NCBI GenBank assembly: GCA_028289455.1
Contig: JANQPN010000052.1
Location: 1-64,000, forward strand
Reading direction: 5' to 3'
DNA from: Wenzhouxiangellaceae bacterium
Lineage (GTDB): Bacteria > Pseudomonadota > Gammaproteobacteria > Xanthomonadales > Wenzhouxiangellaceae
Length of the DNA: 64,000 bases
The first letter of the stretch is position 1; each line of letters begins with the position of its first letter. Under the pieces are notes generated by a model, which did no database searches, was not told the DNA's origin, and saw nothing but the letters and a program-made list of their open reading frames with translations. Position numbers and translations under genes: made by a program. Shown here one piece after another: positions 38,517 to 49,034 of the stretch.

Positions 38517-39922
38517 CTACTCCACGAACACCTGATTCAGGCGCCAGTATACCGGCCCCGCCGGCCGGCGGCAGTGGTATCGGCTTTGATATCAAACGCA
38601 CGGTGTCGCTGGCTGCGCCGATCATCATGGGCAATCTTGCCGGAATGGGCATGAACTTCGTAGATACCGTCATGGCGGGTCAGCTGGGGGCAGTCAGTCT
38701 GGGTGCGATAGCCATCGGCGGTGCGGTCTGGTCTGCGGTATTTCTGTTTGCACTGGGTGTGATGATGGCGGTGCCGCCGGCGGTTTCCCAGCTGGATGGC
38801 GCAAGGCAGTTCAGGGCCGCCGGTGCAGTTACCCGGCAGGGCTGCTGGCTGGCGCTGGCGCTGGCTGCGGTAATCTGGCTGAGCATCCGCAACTGTGCCC
38901 CGCTGCTGGGCGTGATTGATGTTGATCGTGAAGTGACGCCGGTGGCACTGGAGTACCTGAAGGCGCTTTCCTGGGGTGCGCCGGGCGTTTGCCTGCTGCT
39001 GGCATTGCGCTATTTCAGTGAAGGCGTCGGCCGTACCGCGCCAACCATGTGGCTGGGTTTTATGGGCGTGGCCATGAATGTACCTGCCAACTATATTCTG
39101 ATGTACGGCAAACTGGGTTTCCCGGCACTGGGAGCGGTCGGCTGCGGCTGGGCAACCGCCATGGTGTACTGGGTGCAGTTCATCGTGCTGCTGATCTGGA
39201 TAGGCTGGCGCCGGGGTTACCGGCCCTATGCCATGCTGTCAAAATTTGACTGGCCGGACTGGCCTGCGCTGGCCGAGTTGCTCAAAGTGGGGCTGCCGAT
39301 CGGCGGTATGATTTTTGTCGAGGGCAGTCTGTTTGTGGGTGCAGCGCTGCTGATCGGTTCTTTGGGCCAGGTACCGATTGCCGCCCACCAGATTGCCATC
39401 AATTTTTCTGCATTGTGTTTCATGGTGCCGCTGGGGCTGGCCGGTGCAATTACTGTGCGGGTCGGCAATGCGCTGGGCCGTCGGGACCCGCAGGCAGCCC
39501 GCCTGGCAGGGCAGGTTGGTATCGGCCTGACACTGGTCACACAAAGTGTGGCGGCAGCAATGATGCTGCTGCTGCCGGGTTGGATTGTCAGCTGGTATAC
39601 CAATGACAGCGATGTTATCCCGCTGGCAATCAGTCTGCTGACCATTGCCGCGCTGTTTCAGTTTCCCGATGGAATCCAGGCTGCTGCAGGCGGAGCCCTG
39701 CGCGGTTATAAGGATACCCGGATACCAATGATATATACGGTAATCGCCTATTGGCTGGCCGGTATGCCGCTGGGCTGGTGGCTGACGTTTCGCATGGAAT
39801 GGGGGGCTGCCGGAATGTGGACGGGAATGATTGCCGGTTTAAGTGTGGCTGCTTTGCTGCTGGCCACACGTTTTCTGCGTACCAGCCGGCGGCGGCTGAA
39901 TGAGCCGGCCGGCAGTGCGTGA
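38498..39922 (+). CDS. MATE-family efflux transporter
   Basis: 474 aa, 12-TM pattern; 'NFVDTVMAGQLGAVSLGAIAIGGAVW', 'YFSEGVGRTAPTMWLGFMGVAMNVPANYILMYG'. Start may lie slightly downstream. Confidence 0.9.
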   Translation: MHDVTSSTPRTPDSGASIPAPPAGGSGIGFDIKRTVSLAAPIIMGNLAGMGMNFVDTVMAGQLGAVSLGAIAIGGAVWSAVFLFALGVMMAVPPAVSQLDGARQFRAAGAVTRQGCWLALALAAVIWLSIRNCAPLLGVIDVDREVTPVALEYLKALSWGAPGVCLLLALRYFSEGVGRTAPTMWLGFMGVAMNVPANYILMYGKLGFPALGAVGCGWATAMVYWVQFIVLLIWIGWRRGYRPYAMLSKFDWPDWPALAELLKVGLPIGGMIFVEGSLFVGAALLIGSLGQVPIAAHQIAINFSALCFMVPLGLAGAITVRVGNALGRRDPQAARLAGQVGIGLTLVTQSVAAAMMLLLPGWIVSWYTNDSDVIPLAISLLTIAALFQFPDGIQAAAGGALRGYKDTRIPMIYTVIAYWLAGMPLGWWLTFRMEWGAAGMWTGMIAGLSVAALLLATRFLRTSRRRLNEPAGSA

Positions 39923-40121
39923 GTGCATTTATCCTGCCGTAGAGGTTGTCAGCCGGGAAATCCGCCATCTGCGATATGTGCCATCAGTCAGATTGTGCAG
40001 CGTTAGCCGGTCACCTAAAATCATATGATCTGCCGGTGTGCATGAATCAGCGGAATAGTGAATGTGGGCGGAATCCACAGTGCCTGATTGAAGCCATCGG
40101 TTTTGCAGTTTAAGTGAGAAT

Positions 40122-41987
40122 TTGATGACGGAGCATAAGCAACGCGGCTTCTTGGCGCGAATCTGGTTCGGGTTCTGGGATAGCATCAACTGGGTTCGGC
40201 GGGCGGTATTCAATCTATTGTTTCTGGCACTGGTCTATTTTGTGCTGGTATTGCTGTTTGCCGGAGACGGCCTGGAGCCGATACGCAATAAAACCACACT
40301 GGTGCTGCAGCCCCAGGGTTTTGTGGTGGAACAATACACCGGCAGCCCGTTTGAGCGGGCCTATAACGAACTGACCGGCAACAACCGTCCGGAAACACGC
40401 CAGCGCGATTTAATTCGTGCCGTGGAACTGGCAAAGGATGATCAGCAGATCACCCAAATGCTGATTGATGTGCGTCAGCTGTGGTCTGTCGGTCAGGCTA
40501 ACTTGCAGGAACTGCAGGTGGCGATCAACGATTTCAAAACCACGGGCAAACCGGTTTATGCACTGGGGGCGTTCATGGACCAGGACCGTTATTTCCTGGC
40601 CAGTCTGGCCGACGAAGTATGGCTGGAACCGGATGGGCTGGTGTGGCTGGACGGCTTTGCACTGTATCGGAATTACTACCAGGAAGGCCTGGACAAGCTG
40701 GCGGTTGATATCAATCTGTTCCGGGTGGGTGAATATAAATCTGCAGTCGAGCCCTATGTGCGCAATGACATGTCGCCGGCCGACAAGGAAGCCAAACGCT
40801 ATCTGCTGGATGGTTTGTGGCAGCAATACCTGGAAACCGTGGCACAAAACCGCGGGTTGCCGGTGGATGTGCTGGAACGCAGCATCAATGCTTATGCAGA
40901 ACAGATTCAAAGCCATCAGGGCGATACCAGCCAGGTGGCGATGGATATGGGCCTGGTGGACGCTTTAAAAACCCGTCCTGAAGTACGCGCTGAACTGGCC
41001 CGTTTTGGCACCAGCGACGGCAGCGACAGCTTCCGGCAGATCAATTTCATGAATTATCTGCAACATCACCCGAACAGCGGCAGCACCAAAGGTAAAATCG
41101 GTATTGTGCTGGCGGAAGGTGAAATTGTTACCGGCCATGCGGAACCCGGCCTGGCCGGTTCATCCAGCATATCCGCATTGTTGCGCAAGGCGGCTACCGA
41201 TGATGACATCAAAGCGGTGGTGTTGCGTGTGGACAGCCCGGGTGGCGATGCTTTCGCTTCCGAAATCATTCGTCAGGAAGTGATGAATTTAAAAGAAGCC
41301 GGCAAGCCGGTGCTGGTCAGTATGGGTAATCTGGCGGCATCCGGTGGTTACTGGATTTCCATGGGGGCTGATGAGGTCTGGTCGAATGAGGCCACCATTA
41401 CCGGATCAATCGGCATATTCGGGATAGTGCCGACTTTTCAGGATTCACTGGCCAAGCTGGGTATCTATACCGATGGTGTCGGTACTACTGATGTGGCGGG
41501 CGCTTTCCGGCCGGACCGGGCGCTTTCGGATGAAGCCAAACAGATTATTCAGTCAATTATTGAAGACGGTTACCGGGATTTTCTGGAACTGGTGGCCGAA
41601 TACCGTGACATGAGCACAACGGCGGTAGATGGCGTGGCTCAGGGGCGGGTATGGTCGGGGCAGCAGGCGCTGGACCGTGATCTGGTTGATCAGCTGGGCG
41701 GATTGCAGTCGGTTATCAAAGCGGCCGCCATTCGCGCCGACCTGGATGATGACTACCAGGTGGAATGGGTAGAACAAAACATGAGTGCCTGGGAAAGCCT
41801 GATCGTCGGCTGGTCGGCCAGGTTGCTGAGTACCCTGGATGTTGATCCGAACACACTGTTGAAGCGCAGCCAGCTGCCTTTGCCGCAACAGCTGGAGACC
41901 CGGCTGAGGCAGCAGCTGGAACCATTGCTGAGACAATATGAGCGGCCGGGCATACTGGCGCATTGTCTGTGCCTGTCACCACAATAA
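40122..41987 (+). CDS. sppA: Signal peptide peptidase SppA, 67-kDa type
   Basis: 'VVLRVDSPGGDAFASEIIRQEVMNLKEAGKPVLVSMGNLAASGGYWISMGADEVWSNEATITGSIGIFG'. Confidence 0.92.
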   Translation: MMTEHKQRGFLARIWFGFWDSINWVRRAVFNLLFLALVYFVLVLLFAGDGLEPIRNKTTLVLQPQGFVVEQYTGSPFERAYNELTGNNRPETRQRDLIRAVELAKDDQQITQMLIDVRQLWSVGQANLQELQVAINDFKTTGKPVYALGAFMDQDRYFLASLADEVWLEPDGLVWLDGFALYRNYYQEGLDKLAVDINLFRVGEYKSAVEPYVRNDMSPADKEAKRYLLDGLWQQYLETVAQNRGLPVDVLERSINAYAEQIQSHQGDTSQVAMDMGLVDALKTRPEVRAELARFGTSDGSDSFRQINFMNYLQHHPNSGSTKGKIGIVLAEGEIVTGHAEPGLAGSSSISALLRKAATDDDIKAVVLRVDSPGGDAFASEIIRQEVMNLKEAGKPVLVSMGNLAASGGYWISMGADEVWSNEATITGSIGIFGIVPTFQDSLAKLGIYTDGVGTTDVAGAFRPDRALSDEAKQIIQSIIEDGYRDFLELVAEYRDMSTTAVDGVAQGRVWSGQQALDRDLVDQLGGLQSVIKAAAIRADLDDDYQVEWVEQNMSAWESLIVGWSARLLSTLDVDPNTLLKRSQLPLPQQLETRLRQQLEPLLRQYERPGILAHCLCLSPQ

Positions 41988-42001
41988 CCGGAAGCAAAAC
42001 A

Positions 42002-42772
42002 ATGAGCTGGAGAATGGACGGATACCGCGTGCTGATAACCGGCGCCAGCAAAGGCATAGGCGCGGCAGTTGCCGATGTGATGCTGGAACGCGGTGCCCAG
42101 GTGTGGCTGGTAGCGCGTGGTGAACAGGATTTGCAGCAATATGCCGATCAGCTTAACAGCCGGTATCCGGATCAGACGGTTGTGGCGACAGCCGTTGATG
42201 TGATCAATGCAACCGAGCGTGCTGCACTGCTGGAGGATATTGGCTGGCGCTGGGGCGGACTGGACTGTCTGGTCAATAATGTCGGCAGCAATATCCGCCT
42301 GGCGGCCAATGATTATTCCGAAAATATTTACCGCCGGTTGTTTGAAACCAATCTCGACAGTGCATTTTTTCTTACCCAGAGCTGTTATTCCTGGCTGCGC
42401 GAGAGCAGCACGGCCTCGGTGGTCAACATCGCTTCGGTAGCCGGCCTGGCGCATATGCGCAGCGGGGTGGTTTATGGGATGACCAAAGCGGCAATGCTGC
42501 AGATGACCCGCAACCTGGCGGTTGAATGGGCCGAGGATGGGATTCGTGTGAACGCGGTAGCGCCCTGGTATACCGATACCCCGCTTGCCCGTCAGGTCCT
42601 GGATGATGCCGAATACCGCGACGCAGTGCTGGCGCGGACACCAATGCAGCGCATAGGCAGTGCCCAGGAAATGGCTACGGCGACGGCCTTTTTATGTATG
42701 CCGGCGGCCGGTTACGTAACCGGCCAGTGTTTAAGTGTTGATGGTGGTGTCGGGATTAACCTGTTTTCCTAG
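42002..42772 (+). CDS. SDR-family oxidoreductase
   Basis: 'VLITGASKGIGAAVADVML', 'LVNNVGSNIR', 'YGMTKAAMLQMTRNLAVEWAEDGIRVNAVAPWYTDTPL'. Confidence 0.9.
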   Translation: MSWRMDGYRVLITGASKGIGAAVADVMLERGAQVWLVARGEQDLQQYADQLNSRYPDQTVVATAVDVINATERAALLEDIGWRWGGLDCLVNNVGSNIRLAANDYSENIYRRLFETNLDSAFFLTQSCYSWLRESSTASVVNIASVAGLAHMRSGVVYGMTKAAMLQMTRNLAVEWAEDGIRVNAVAPWYTDTPLARQVLDDAEYRDAVLARTPMQRIGSAQEMATATAFLCMPAAGYVTGQCLSVDGGVGINLFS

Positions 42773-42780
42773 TGACCGGT

Positions 42781-42806
42781 CAGCCGTGTTACCGGCTGTT
42801 ATTGTT
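42781..42806. terminator. Hairpin CAGCCG-TGTTAC-CGGCTG between convergent genes
   Basis: 6-bp stem followed by TTATTGTT. Confidence 0.4.
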
Positions 42807-43350
42807 CGGTACCGGTGCGTTCATAACGTCCCTGAAAAATGGTCTGCCATGCGTCCGGGCCACCGATTTCCCAGGTCTGGGTAACCGTACCGTCATCATT
42901 GGGTTGCCAGGTAATCCGGTGCTGGGCGCGTTTCACCGCCGGGTCATTGCTGGTGAGCGCCGGGCCTTCACCACTTAATACCATAGCGCCGTCCTGCAGA
43001 CCGCCTTCCAGCATTAACAGGTTGCCGCTGTTGTCTACCCAGGTCTGGTGCCATACGTCACGGCTGGCGTCGTAACTGTTGAAACTCTGGCCGCGGCTGA
43101 CGGTGACGCCACGCCAGTTTTCATGCAAAGAGCAGCCGTTGTTGATTGGCGTAATGCTGTTGTGACCGGCCACCACCCGATCGCCTTCGCGATTGACGGC
43201 GGTGACTTCCCACTCTCCAACCCAGAAGTCGAAATGACGGAATTCAGGAGCACTGCAGGGTTTAGTATCCTGGGCCAGGACTGGAGTAGCGAGCAGGGCC
43301 AGTGTGGTTATTAGTGCAGTTATTAAACTAAATCTTGTTGTTATCATCAT
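42799..43350 (-). CDS. Secreted hypothetical (DUF1579-like)
   Basis: Start 'MMITTRFSLITALITTLALLATPVLAQ'; body 'FDFWVGEWEV...ENWRGVT'. Confidence 0.7.
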   Translation of the reverse strand: MMITTRFSLITALITTLALLATPVLAQDTKPCSAPEFRHFDFWVGEWEVTAVNREGDRVVAGHNSITPINNGCSLHENWRGVTVSRGQSFNSYDASRDVWHQTWVDNSGNLLMLEGGLQDGAMVLSGEGPALTSNDPAVKRAQHRITWQPNDDGTVTQTWEIGGPDAWQTIFQGRYERTGTEQ

Positions 43351-43393
43351 TATGTTTACTAATTGTTTCGTAGGATAGTAGCAAAATACCAGC

Positions 43394-45451
43394 TCAGCGT
43401 CTCCAGCTGATGCCGGCGAATACCGTGGTTCCCTGGCCGGGGAAGTAGCGGAAATTGCCGAAAGCGAAATCGGCGCGTTCGGCATACCGGTTGTTGAACA
43501 CATTGCGTACGCGGGCATGCAGCTGCCATTCGGGATGCACCTGCCAGCTGGCGCGCAGGTGCACCAGGGCGTGGCCCGGATAAGTGGCGGTATTGGCAGC
43601 ATTCAGAAAGTAACCGTCCAGCCATTCAAAATCCACACCGACATTCAGCCGTGACTGCGGTTGCCAGTCCAGCTGTGCGTAGGCCTGCCATAAGGGGGCG
43701 GTATCGACCTGATTGCCGGCAACAATATTCTCCCCGGCGCCGGCAGCGCTGTCAGAGGCATATTCATGATCAGCGTAGCTGCCGCTGATTCGTGCCAGCA
43801 GATTATCCTGCAGTGCCCAGCTGGCCTGCCATTCCACCCCGATGGCGCGGGTTTCGGCATCACTGATATTAAAGCCGTCGGAATTACGGAATATCTGATC
43901 ACGGGCATATTGATAAAACCCGGTCACTGAATAGGTCCAGCGGGCCCGGTTACCGACTGCGGCAGCCGAGCTGCCGATCAGGCCGGCACTGATACTGTCT
44001 AGTTTTTCACTGTTCAGATCGGCTACCGTCTGCCCGCTTTGCAGGCGATACAGCTCAGTGGCCTGCGGCGGCCGAAAACCCCGTGCTGCACGCGCCTGCC
44101 AGCGGTGTTGCTCAGCGACGGGTCCGGAAACAATCAGTGATGGGGCAGCATTAAAAAAATCATCGCTGCGGTCAGCCGGGCGGGTGAACAGGCAGCCGCC
44201 GAACCCGCACACCGTGCCGTCATCTCGGGTATTGCCGTCCAGCAGGTTATTATCATAATCATAGCCCAGCCATTGCAGCCTAAGCCCGGCATCCAGATTA
44301 ATGCGGCCGGCAAACTGGTGCTCAAAGCGCAGCCACTGGCTGACGCTGAAACCGGTGACGTCATAATCATAGTGTGCGCCGGCGGGGCGGGTTTCCACCA
44401 GAAATGCAGAAGGACTGTCGACCGGGTTTTCCTGAAACTCGTCCAGGAAACCGGCGAACCATTCCAGGTCCAGACCAACCGTCAATGCGCTGTCATTCCA
44501 CCAGCGGCTCCAGTCGGCATTGACCCCGGCACTGACCTGACCGTTGCGTTCCAACGGCTGCCCGGGCAGAAAATGCTGCAAAAAGGTCTGCCGGCTGCGC
44601 CGTCCGAACAGGCTGATATTCCATTCTGACTGCTTGTTGCCGGCCCATTGCCAATGCTGAATCAGGCGCAGTGCATCGGCATTCCGGAAAGCCTCCGGGT
44701 TGACGTTGCCGCGGCGCAGTTCAGGGTCCAGATACGCTTCAAATCCAAAAATAAAACCGGCGGTTTCCTGGTCCAGATCAGCGCCGTTCAGGCTGGTGGT
44801 TACCTGCGCTTCGCCAATCTGTGCTTCATGCCGGGCGTTAATGAATAAGTGCTGATAGCTTTCCTGGTCACGAAAGCTGCCGCTGTCGGTATAACCGACC
44901 CGCCAGCCGAACTGTTCTCCGGCAGCACCCAGCTGGGCGCGGTAGAAATCCTGCTCGCCCAATTCCAGGCTGGCCTGGGCCTGCGGTCTCAGGTTCAGTG
45001 GGGCCTGGGTAACATCGATAACGCCAAACAGCGCATTGGCGCCATGCTGTGGCAGCCCCGGACCTGCCAGTACATCGATATGCTGTGCGGCAGCGATATC
45101 CACTTCAAACAGCTGATTAACATTGCAGAACCCGGCAGGTCGGATAGCGACCCGGTTTTCCAGCATCAGAAAGGCACCGCAGGCACCGGCGCCGGTCAGT
45201 ACCGGCGAACGGATGGAGGTCAGCTGCTCCTGGCCGCTGCCACGGCTTATCCAGACACCCGGCAGTGGCGCAAACAGCTCCTGAGCGTGCTGCGGCTTAC
45301 GGGCGCTGATGTCGTCAGCGCTCAGTGCGCTGCTCCCCGGGTCTGCCGCAGTGACGCTGCGTGCGGTTATTTGAAGTTCCGGCAGTTCTGCCGGCTCAGC
45401 AGCAGCAGGCAACAGTTGCATGCTTATTGCGAGCAGTAAATCTGGCAACAT
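43394..45451 (-). CDS. TonB-dependent outer-membrane receptor
   Basis: Plug 'DDISARKPQHAQELFAPLPGVWISRGSGQEQLTSIRSPVLTGAGACGAFLML' and C-terminal beta-barrel ending in aromatic residues. Confidence 0.88.
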   Translation of the reverse strand: MLPDLLLAISMQLLPAAAEPAELPELQITARSVTAADPGSSALSADDISARKPQHAQELFAPLPGVWISRGSGQEQLTSIRSPVLTGAGACGAFLMLENRVAIRPAGFCNVNQLFEVDIAAAQHIDVLAGPGLPQHGANALFGVIDVTQAPLNLRPQAQASLELGEQDFYRAQLGAAGEQFGWRVGYTDSGSFRDQESYQHLFINARHEAQIGEAQVTTSLNGADLDQETAGFIFGFEAYLDPELRRGNVNPEAFRNADALRLIQHWQWAGNKQSEWNISLFGRRSRQTFLQHFLPGQPLERNGQVSAGVNADWSRWWNDSALTVGLDLEWFAGFLDEFQENPVDSPSAFLVETRPAGAHYDYDVTGFSVSQWLRFEHQFAGRINLDAGLRLQWLGYDYDNNLLDGNTRDDGTVCGFGGCLFTRPADRSDDFFNAAPSLIVSGPVAEQHRWQARAARGFRPPQATELYRLQSGQTVADLNSEKLDSISAGLIGSSAAAVGNRARWTYSVTGFYQYARDQIFRNSDGFNISDAETRAIGVEWQASWALQDNLLARISGSYADHEYASDSAAGAGENIVAGNQVDTAPLWQAYAQLDWQPQSRLNVGVDFEWLDGYFLNAANTATYPGHALVHLRASWQVHPEWQLHARVRNVFNNRYAERADFAFGNFRYFPGQGTTVFAGISWRR

Positions 45452-45503
45452 AGTAAAAATTATTTCGCAGTAGTTTCTAAACCATCAGGCGGGATGGGGC
45501 ATC

Positions 45504-46142
45504 TTGTATTACAGTATGAGTTCAACCACGATAACTATGCCAATGCCTGCAACCTGGTCAAAGGCAAATACGGCAACCGCTGTCGCACAAGCGGCAGATG
45601 CGACCGTAGCATATGCCGCCGATGATGAGAGCAGCCTGATCGCTGCCAGTCAACAAGGTGATTGTAACGCTTTTGCGATTTTGTATCGCCAACAGCGTGA
45701 TCGTATCTATGCGCTGTGCTGGCGGATGTGCGCCGGTGACCGCGCACTGGCTGAAGACCTGACCCAGGATGCGTTTGTGCAGGCCTGGCGGAAACTCAGC
45801 AGTTTCCGTGGTGACTCAGCATTCGGTACCTGGCTGCACCGGTTGTCGGTGAATGTGGTTCTGGGTGATAAGCGGCGACAATCACGCCGGCTGCAAACCG
45901 TCAGTGATGCTGATCAGATCAGTGAAACAACCCGGGGAGCTCAGGATTGGCAGGGTGGTGATCGTGATCTGGAACGCGCTATTGCACGGTTACCGGAGCG
46001 GGCCAGAACAGTATTGATATTAAATGCGATCGAAGGTTACAGCCATGCCGAGATCAGCAAGGCAACGGGAATGGCGGAAGGCAGCTCCAAAGCACAGCTG
46101 CATCGTGCCAGACAATTATTACAGCAATGGCTGAATGAATGA
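45504..46142 (+). CDS. ECF RNA polymerase sigma factor
   Basis: 'LYRQQRDRIYALCWRMCAGDRALAEDLTQDAFVQAWRKL', 'VLILNAIEGYSHAEISKATGMAEGSSKAQLHRAR'. Confidence 0.9.
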   Translation: MYYSMSSTTITMPMPATWSKANTATAVAQAADATVAYAADDESSLIAASQQGDCNAFAILYRQQRDRIYALCWRMCAGDRALAEDLTQDAFVQAWRKLSSFRGDSAFGTWLHRLSVNVVLGDKRRQSRRLQTVSDADQISETTRGAQDWQGGDRDLERAIARLPERARTVLILNAIEGYSHAEISKATGMAEGSSKAQLHRARQLLQQWLNE

Positions 46143-46180
46143 ACGGGGTGTTGGCGATATACTGACATCAGGAATTAGGT

Positions 46181-46801
46181 ATGGATGAACATCAATTAAA
46201 TCAGCAGCTGCAGGCTCTGCCGAGGGAAATATCCCCCGCAGGTGATTTGTGGCCGGGTATTGAACAGCAGATCAACGGAGAGCAAACCGCCGGGCTAGAA
46301 TCAGTCAAGCCGTTCAGCCGCCGTCGCATGGGCTGGATGGCGCTGGCAGCCGGTGTATTGATGCTGGTCGGTGTGGGGCGCGTATTTCTTCCAGCGCAAC
46401 AGACTGAAGATGCACAGCTGGATGTATTGGCAGTCAGCGCTGCAATGGAACTGCAGGCGCTGGATCAGTCACTGGTTCATCCGCAAAGTACCCCCGATAT
46501 ATTGATAACCAGCCTGCCTCAGGGTGGCTGGCGGGCGGTGCCGACCAGCCGGTCGCCTGTTGCGATTCGTATCTGGCAGCCGGCATTGATGGCCGGGCTG
46601 CAGGAAAATCAACAGGCCATACAGACTCTGCGGGCAGCTATTCAGCAGCAGCCTCAGAATACCGGCCTGCTGCATAAGCTGGGTCAGGCGGAGCGGCGAC
46701 AGCATCGGTTGCTTCGGCAGTGGATCGATTTCAACGGTTTGAGCATTGTCGGCATCATACCTGCAAGCACCACAAATAATTCTGGAGAGCAACATGTATA
46801 A
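46181..46801 (+). CDS. Single-TM protein, probable anti-sigma partner
   Basis: Directly follows the sigma gene; 'RRRMGWMALAAGVLMLVGVGRVF' TM. Confidence 0.6.
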   Translation: MDEHQLNQQLQALPREISPAGDLWPGIEQQINGEQTAGLESVKPFSRRRMGWMALAAGVLMLVGVGRVFLPAQQTEDAQLDVLAVSAAMELQALDQSLVHPQSTPDILITSLPQGGWRAVPTSRSPVAIRIWQPALMAGLQENQQAIQTLRAAIQQQPQNTGLLHKLGQAERRQHRLLRQWIDFNGLSIVGIIPASTTNNSGEQHV

Positions 46802-47651
46802 CAGACAAGTATTAGCAACTGCTTTGGCAGGTTTATTCATGGTAACGGCACCTGCAATAGCCGGCCCGAGTGTAGACGAATCCCGTTCCATGGATGCCAC
46901 CGGCGAAATCAGCTTTGGTATGGTCGATGGTGAGTTGAGCGTCCGCGGCTGGAGCAATGACAGTTTTGAACTGACCGGCGAGCTGGGCAGCGACAAGCAT
47001 GAGCTGGTCATTACCGGTGATGAAGATGACTGGGATATTGAAATCCGCATAGAAAAAAACTGGGGCTGGAGCTGGGGTTCGAAAAATTCCGGGAATACCG
47101 ATTTGACCCTGATGGTTCCGCATGCTGCAACAGTTAACGTGGCTGCAGTCAGTGCTGATGTCAAAGTGCGCGAGCTTGATGGGGATTTCCTGGGAATCGC
47201 CAGCGTCAGCGGCGACCTGGACATTGATGTGGCCTCACAGCAGATTGACCTGGAAAGCGTCAGCGGTGATGTGGATATCAAAGCCAATGACACCAGTCTG
47301 GATCTGGAAACGGTCAGCGGCGATGTATTTGCAAGCGGTATTACCAGTCAGGCAGAGATAGAGTCGGTTTCCGGTGATTTGGAAATCGAAGCGGATAATC
47401 TGGAAGACCTGTATGCCAGCACGGTTTCCGGGGATGTCAAAATTGATGCATCTCTGGCCAGCAACGCGGAAGTGGATCTGGAAACGCACAGTGGCGAAAT
47501 TGATCTGTACCTGCCCAGTGGCACCCGCTTTGATCTGGACAGTGATACCTTCAGCGGTGATGTCGACAATGAGTTCGGCAGCGACCGCAGCAGTGATATC
47601 AGCATCAATGCAGAGACCTTCAGCGGTAACATTACCATTAGAGAAAAATAA
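46794..47651 (+). CDS. DUF4097-type secreted beta-solenoid-like protein
   Basis: Signal peptide and repeated 'VSGD(L/V)xI' units. Confidence 0.8.
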   Translation: MYNRQVLATALAGLFMVTAPAIAGPSVDESRSMDATGEISFGMVDGELSVRGWSNDSFELTGELGSDKHELVITGDEDDWDIEIRIEKNWGWSWGSKNSGNTDLTLMVPHAATVNVAAVSADVKVRELDGDFLGIASVSGDLDIDVASQQIDLESVSGDVDIKANDTSLDLETVSGDVFASGITSQAEIESVSGDLEIEADNLEDLYASTVSGDVKIDASLASNAEVDLETHSGEIDLYLPSGTRFDLDSDTFSGDVDNEFGSDRSSDISINAETFSGNITIREK

Positions 47652-47657
47652 GCTATA

Positions 47658-48968
47658 TCAGCTTTGCATGGCGCGCATCCTGCGCGCCATCACCACAAAC
47701 CATACAGCACCACTGAGCGACAGACTCAACGGCAGCAGCAGACAGTATCTACCCAGTCCCGGGGCCTGACTTTCCAGCCACTGATAAAACAGCACACCGA
47801 TGGCCGGTGCAAATAAACCGCGCACCCCGGTCAAGGTAACGTGTATGCCCATATACAGGGTTGAACTGTGATCACTGGAAAAGTCGTTATGTCCCAGGTT
47901 CCAGCCCAGCACGCCACCCGCGTAGGCTATCCCGAGAATGCTGCTGCCGATCCACAGCAGCCATTGCCAGTGCAGAATACTGGCCAGCGCAAAACAACCG
48001 ATGGCCAGCACAAATCCCCAGCTCTGGCGGGCCCGGTAGAAAATGATATGACGGTTGTCCAGAAAGCCTGCCCACAGCGGAACAAACAGTGCCAGCAGCA
48101 GCAGCGGCAGTGACGAGGTCAGCAGCACCTGCACGGTTCGGGTCAGGCCGAACTGATCATTCAATATGATGATCAGCGGTGCGGTTACCATCAGGTTCCC
48201 GGTGCCGAAAACGAACATGCCCTGCATGTAATGACGGAATTTGCGGTCATCTTTCAGCAGCCGGAAAAAGCGTTTCAGCAGATGTTGCAAAGGCTCACTG
48301 CTGACATCCTGCAGTTCCTGTTTAAGGATGCGGCCATGGTGGCGAACCCTGGCGCGACGATAAACGGCAGCGGCACAGATGCCGGACAACCCTGCCAGCA
48401 CCCACAGCCAGCGCGCCAGAGGCTCATTGATATCCAGCAGCACACCAAACAGGGCAGAACTGACGGCAATCAATAATGACGAAAGGGTTGTCATCTGCCC
48501 GGTGATGCGTGCCCGCACATGACGCGGGAAATTGGCCCGCCACACCGTAGCGCGCAGGGTGATGGCGCCGGACCAGAAAATTCTGGCCGCCACAGCAGCC
48601 AGGGTCAGCATGATCAGGCCGCCCAGTGTGCGCGGAGAAAAGGCAATGATCAGTACACACAGGCTGCTGGCCAGCATCAGCCAGGAAAGCAGGTAGACCT
48701 TGTCCCGGCCGCGCGCCCAGCTGGCAACCGCAAAGCTGACCAGATTGGCAAAAGCCGGTGCGCCCGATACCAGGGCCACTGCCATGTTGACGGTAGGCGT
48801 AGCGGCCGCATTGGCATAGACGTTTTTAACCAGCACCCCCAGCAGGCCGCCTTCCAGAGCACCCAAAGTTACCGATATCAGCGCCCAGCTGAACATTTCA
48901 CGCGGAATTAATGCACGCGCTATTTTCGGTAATGCCGTTTTATCGTTTGAAAGGCGGGTAATGCTCAT
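47658..48968 (-). CDS. MFS transporter
   Basis: 436 aa, 12-TM pattern. Confidence 0.75.
   Translation of the reverse strand: MSITRLSNDKTALPKIARALIPREMFSWALISVTLGALEGGLLGVLVKNVYANAAATPTVNMAVALVSGAPAFANLVSFAVASWARGRDKVYLLSWLMLASSLCVLIIAFSPRTLGGLIMLTLAAVAARIFWSGAITLRATVWRANFPRHVRARITGQMTTLSSLLIAVSSALFGVLLDINEPLARWLWVLAGLSGICAAAVYRRARVRHHGRILKQELQDVSSEPLQHLLKRFFRLLKDDRKFRHYMQGMFVFGTGNLMVTAPLIIILNDQFGLTRTVQVLLTSSLPLLLLALFVPLWAGFLDNRHIIFYRARQSWGFVLAIGCFALASILHWQWLLWIGSSILGIAYAGGVLGWNLGHNDFSSDHSSTLYMGIHVTLTGVRGLFAPAIGVLFYQWLESQAPGLGRYCLLLPLSLSLSGAVWFVVMARRMRAMQS
47668..47690. terminator. Hairpin ATGGCGCGCA-TCC-TGCGCGCCAT between convergent genes, inside the MFS 3' codons
   Basis: Perfect 10-bp arms; no long T-run. 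Confidence 0.45.
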
Positions 48969-49034
48969 GCTGCAAGATTAAACTATCCTGCCGAATGGGT
49001 TAATAATTGCCGGATAAATATTTATCATGACGAG

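Noticed and set aside
39929-40213. 94-aa minus-strand ORF between the MATE and SppA genes
   Set aside because: Overlaps the sppA start, with no signal or domain support.
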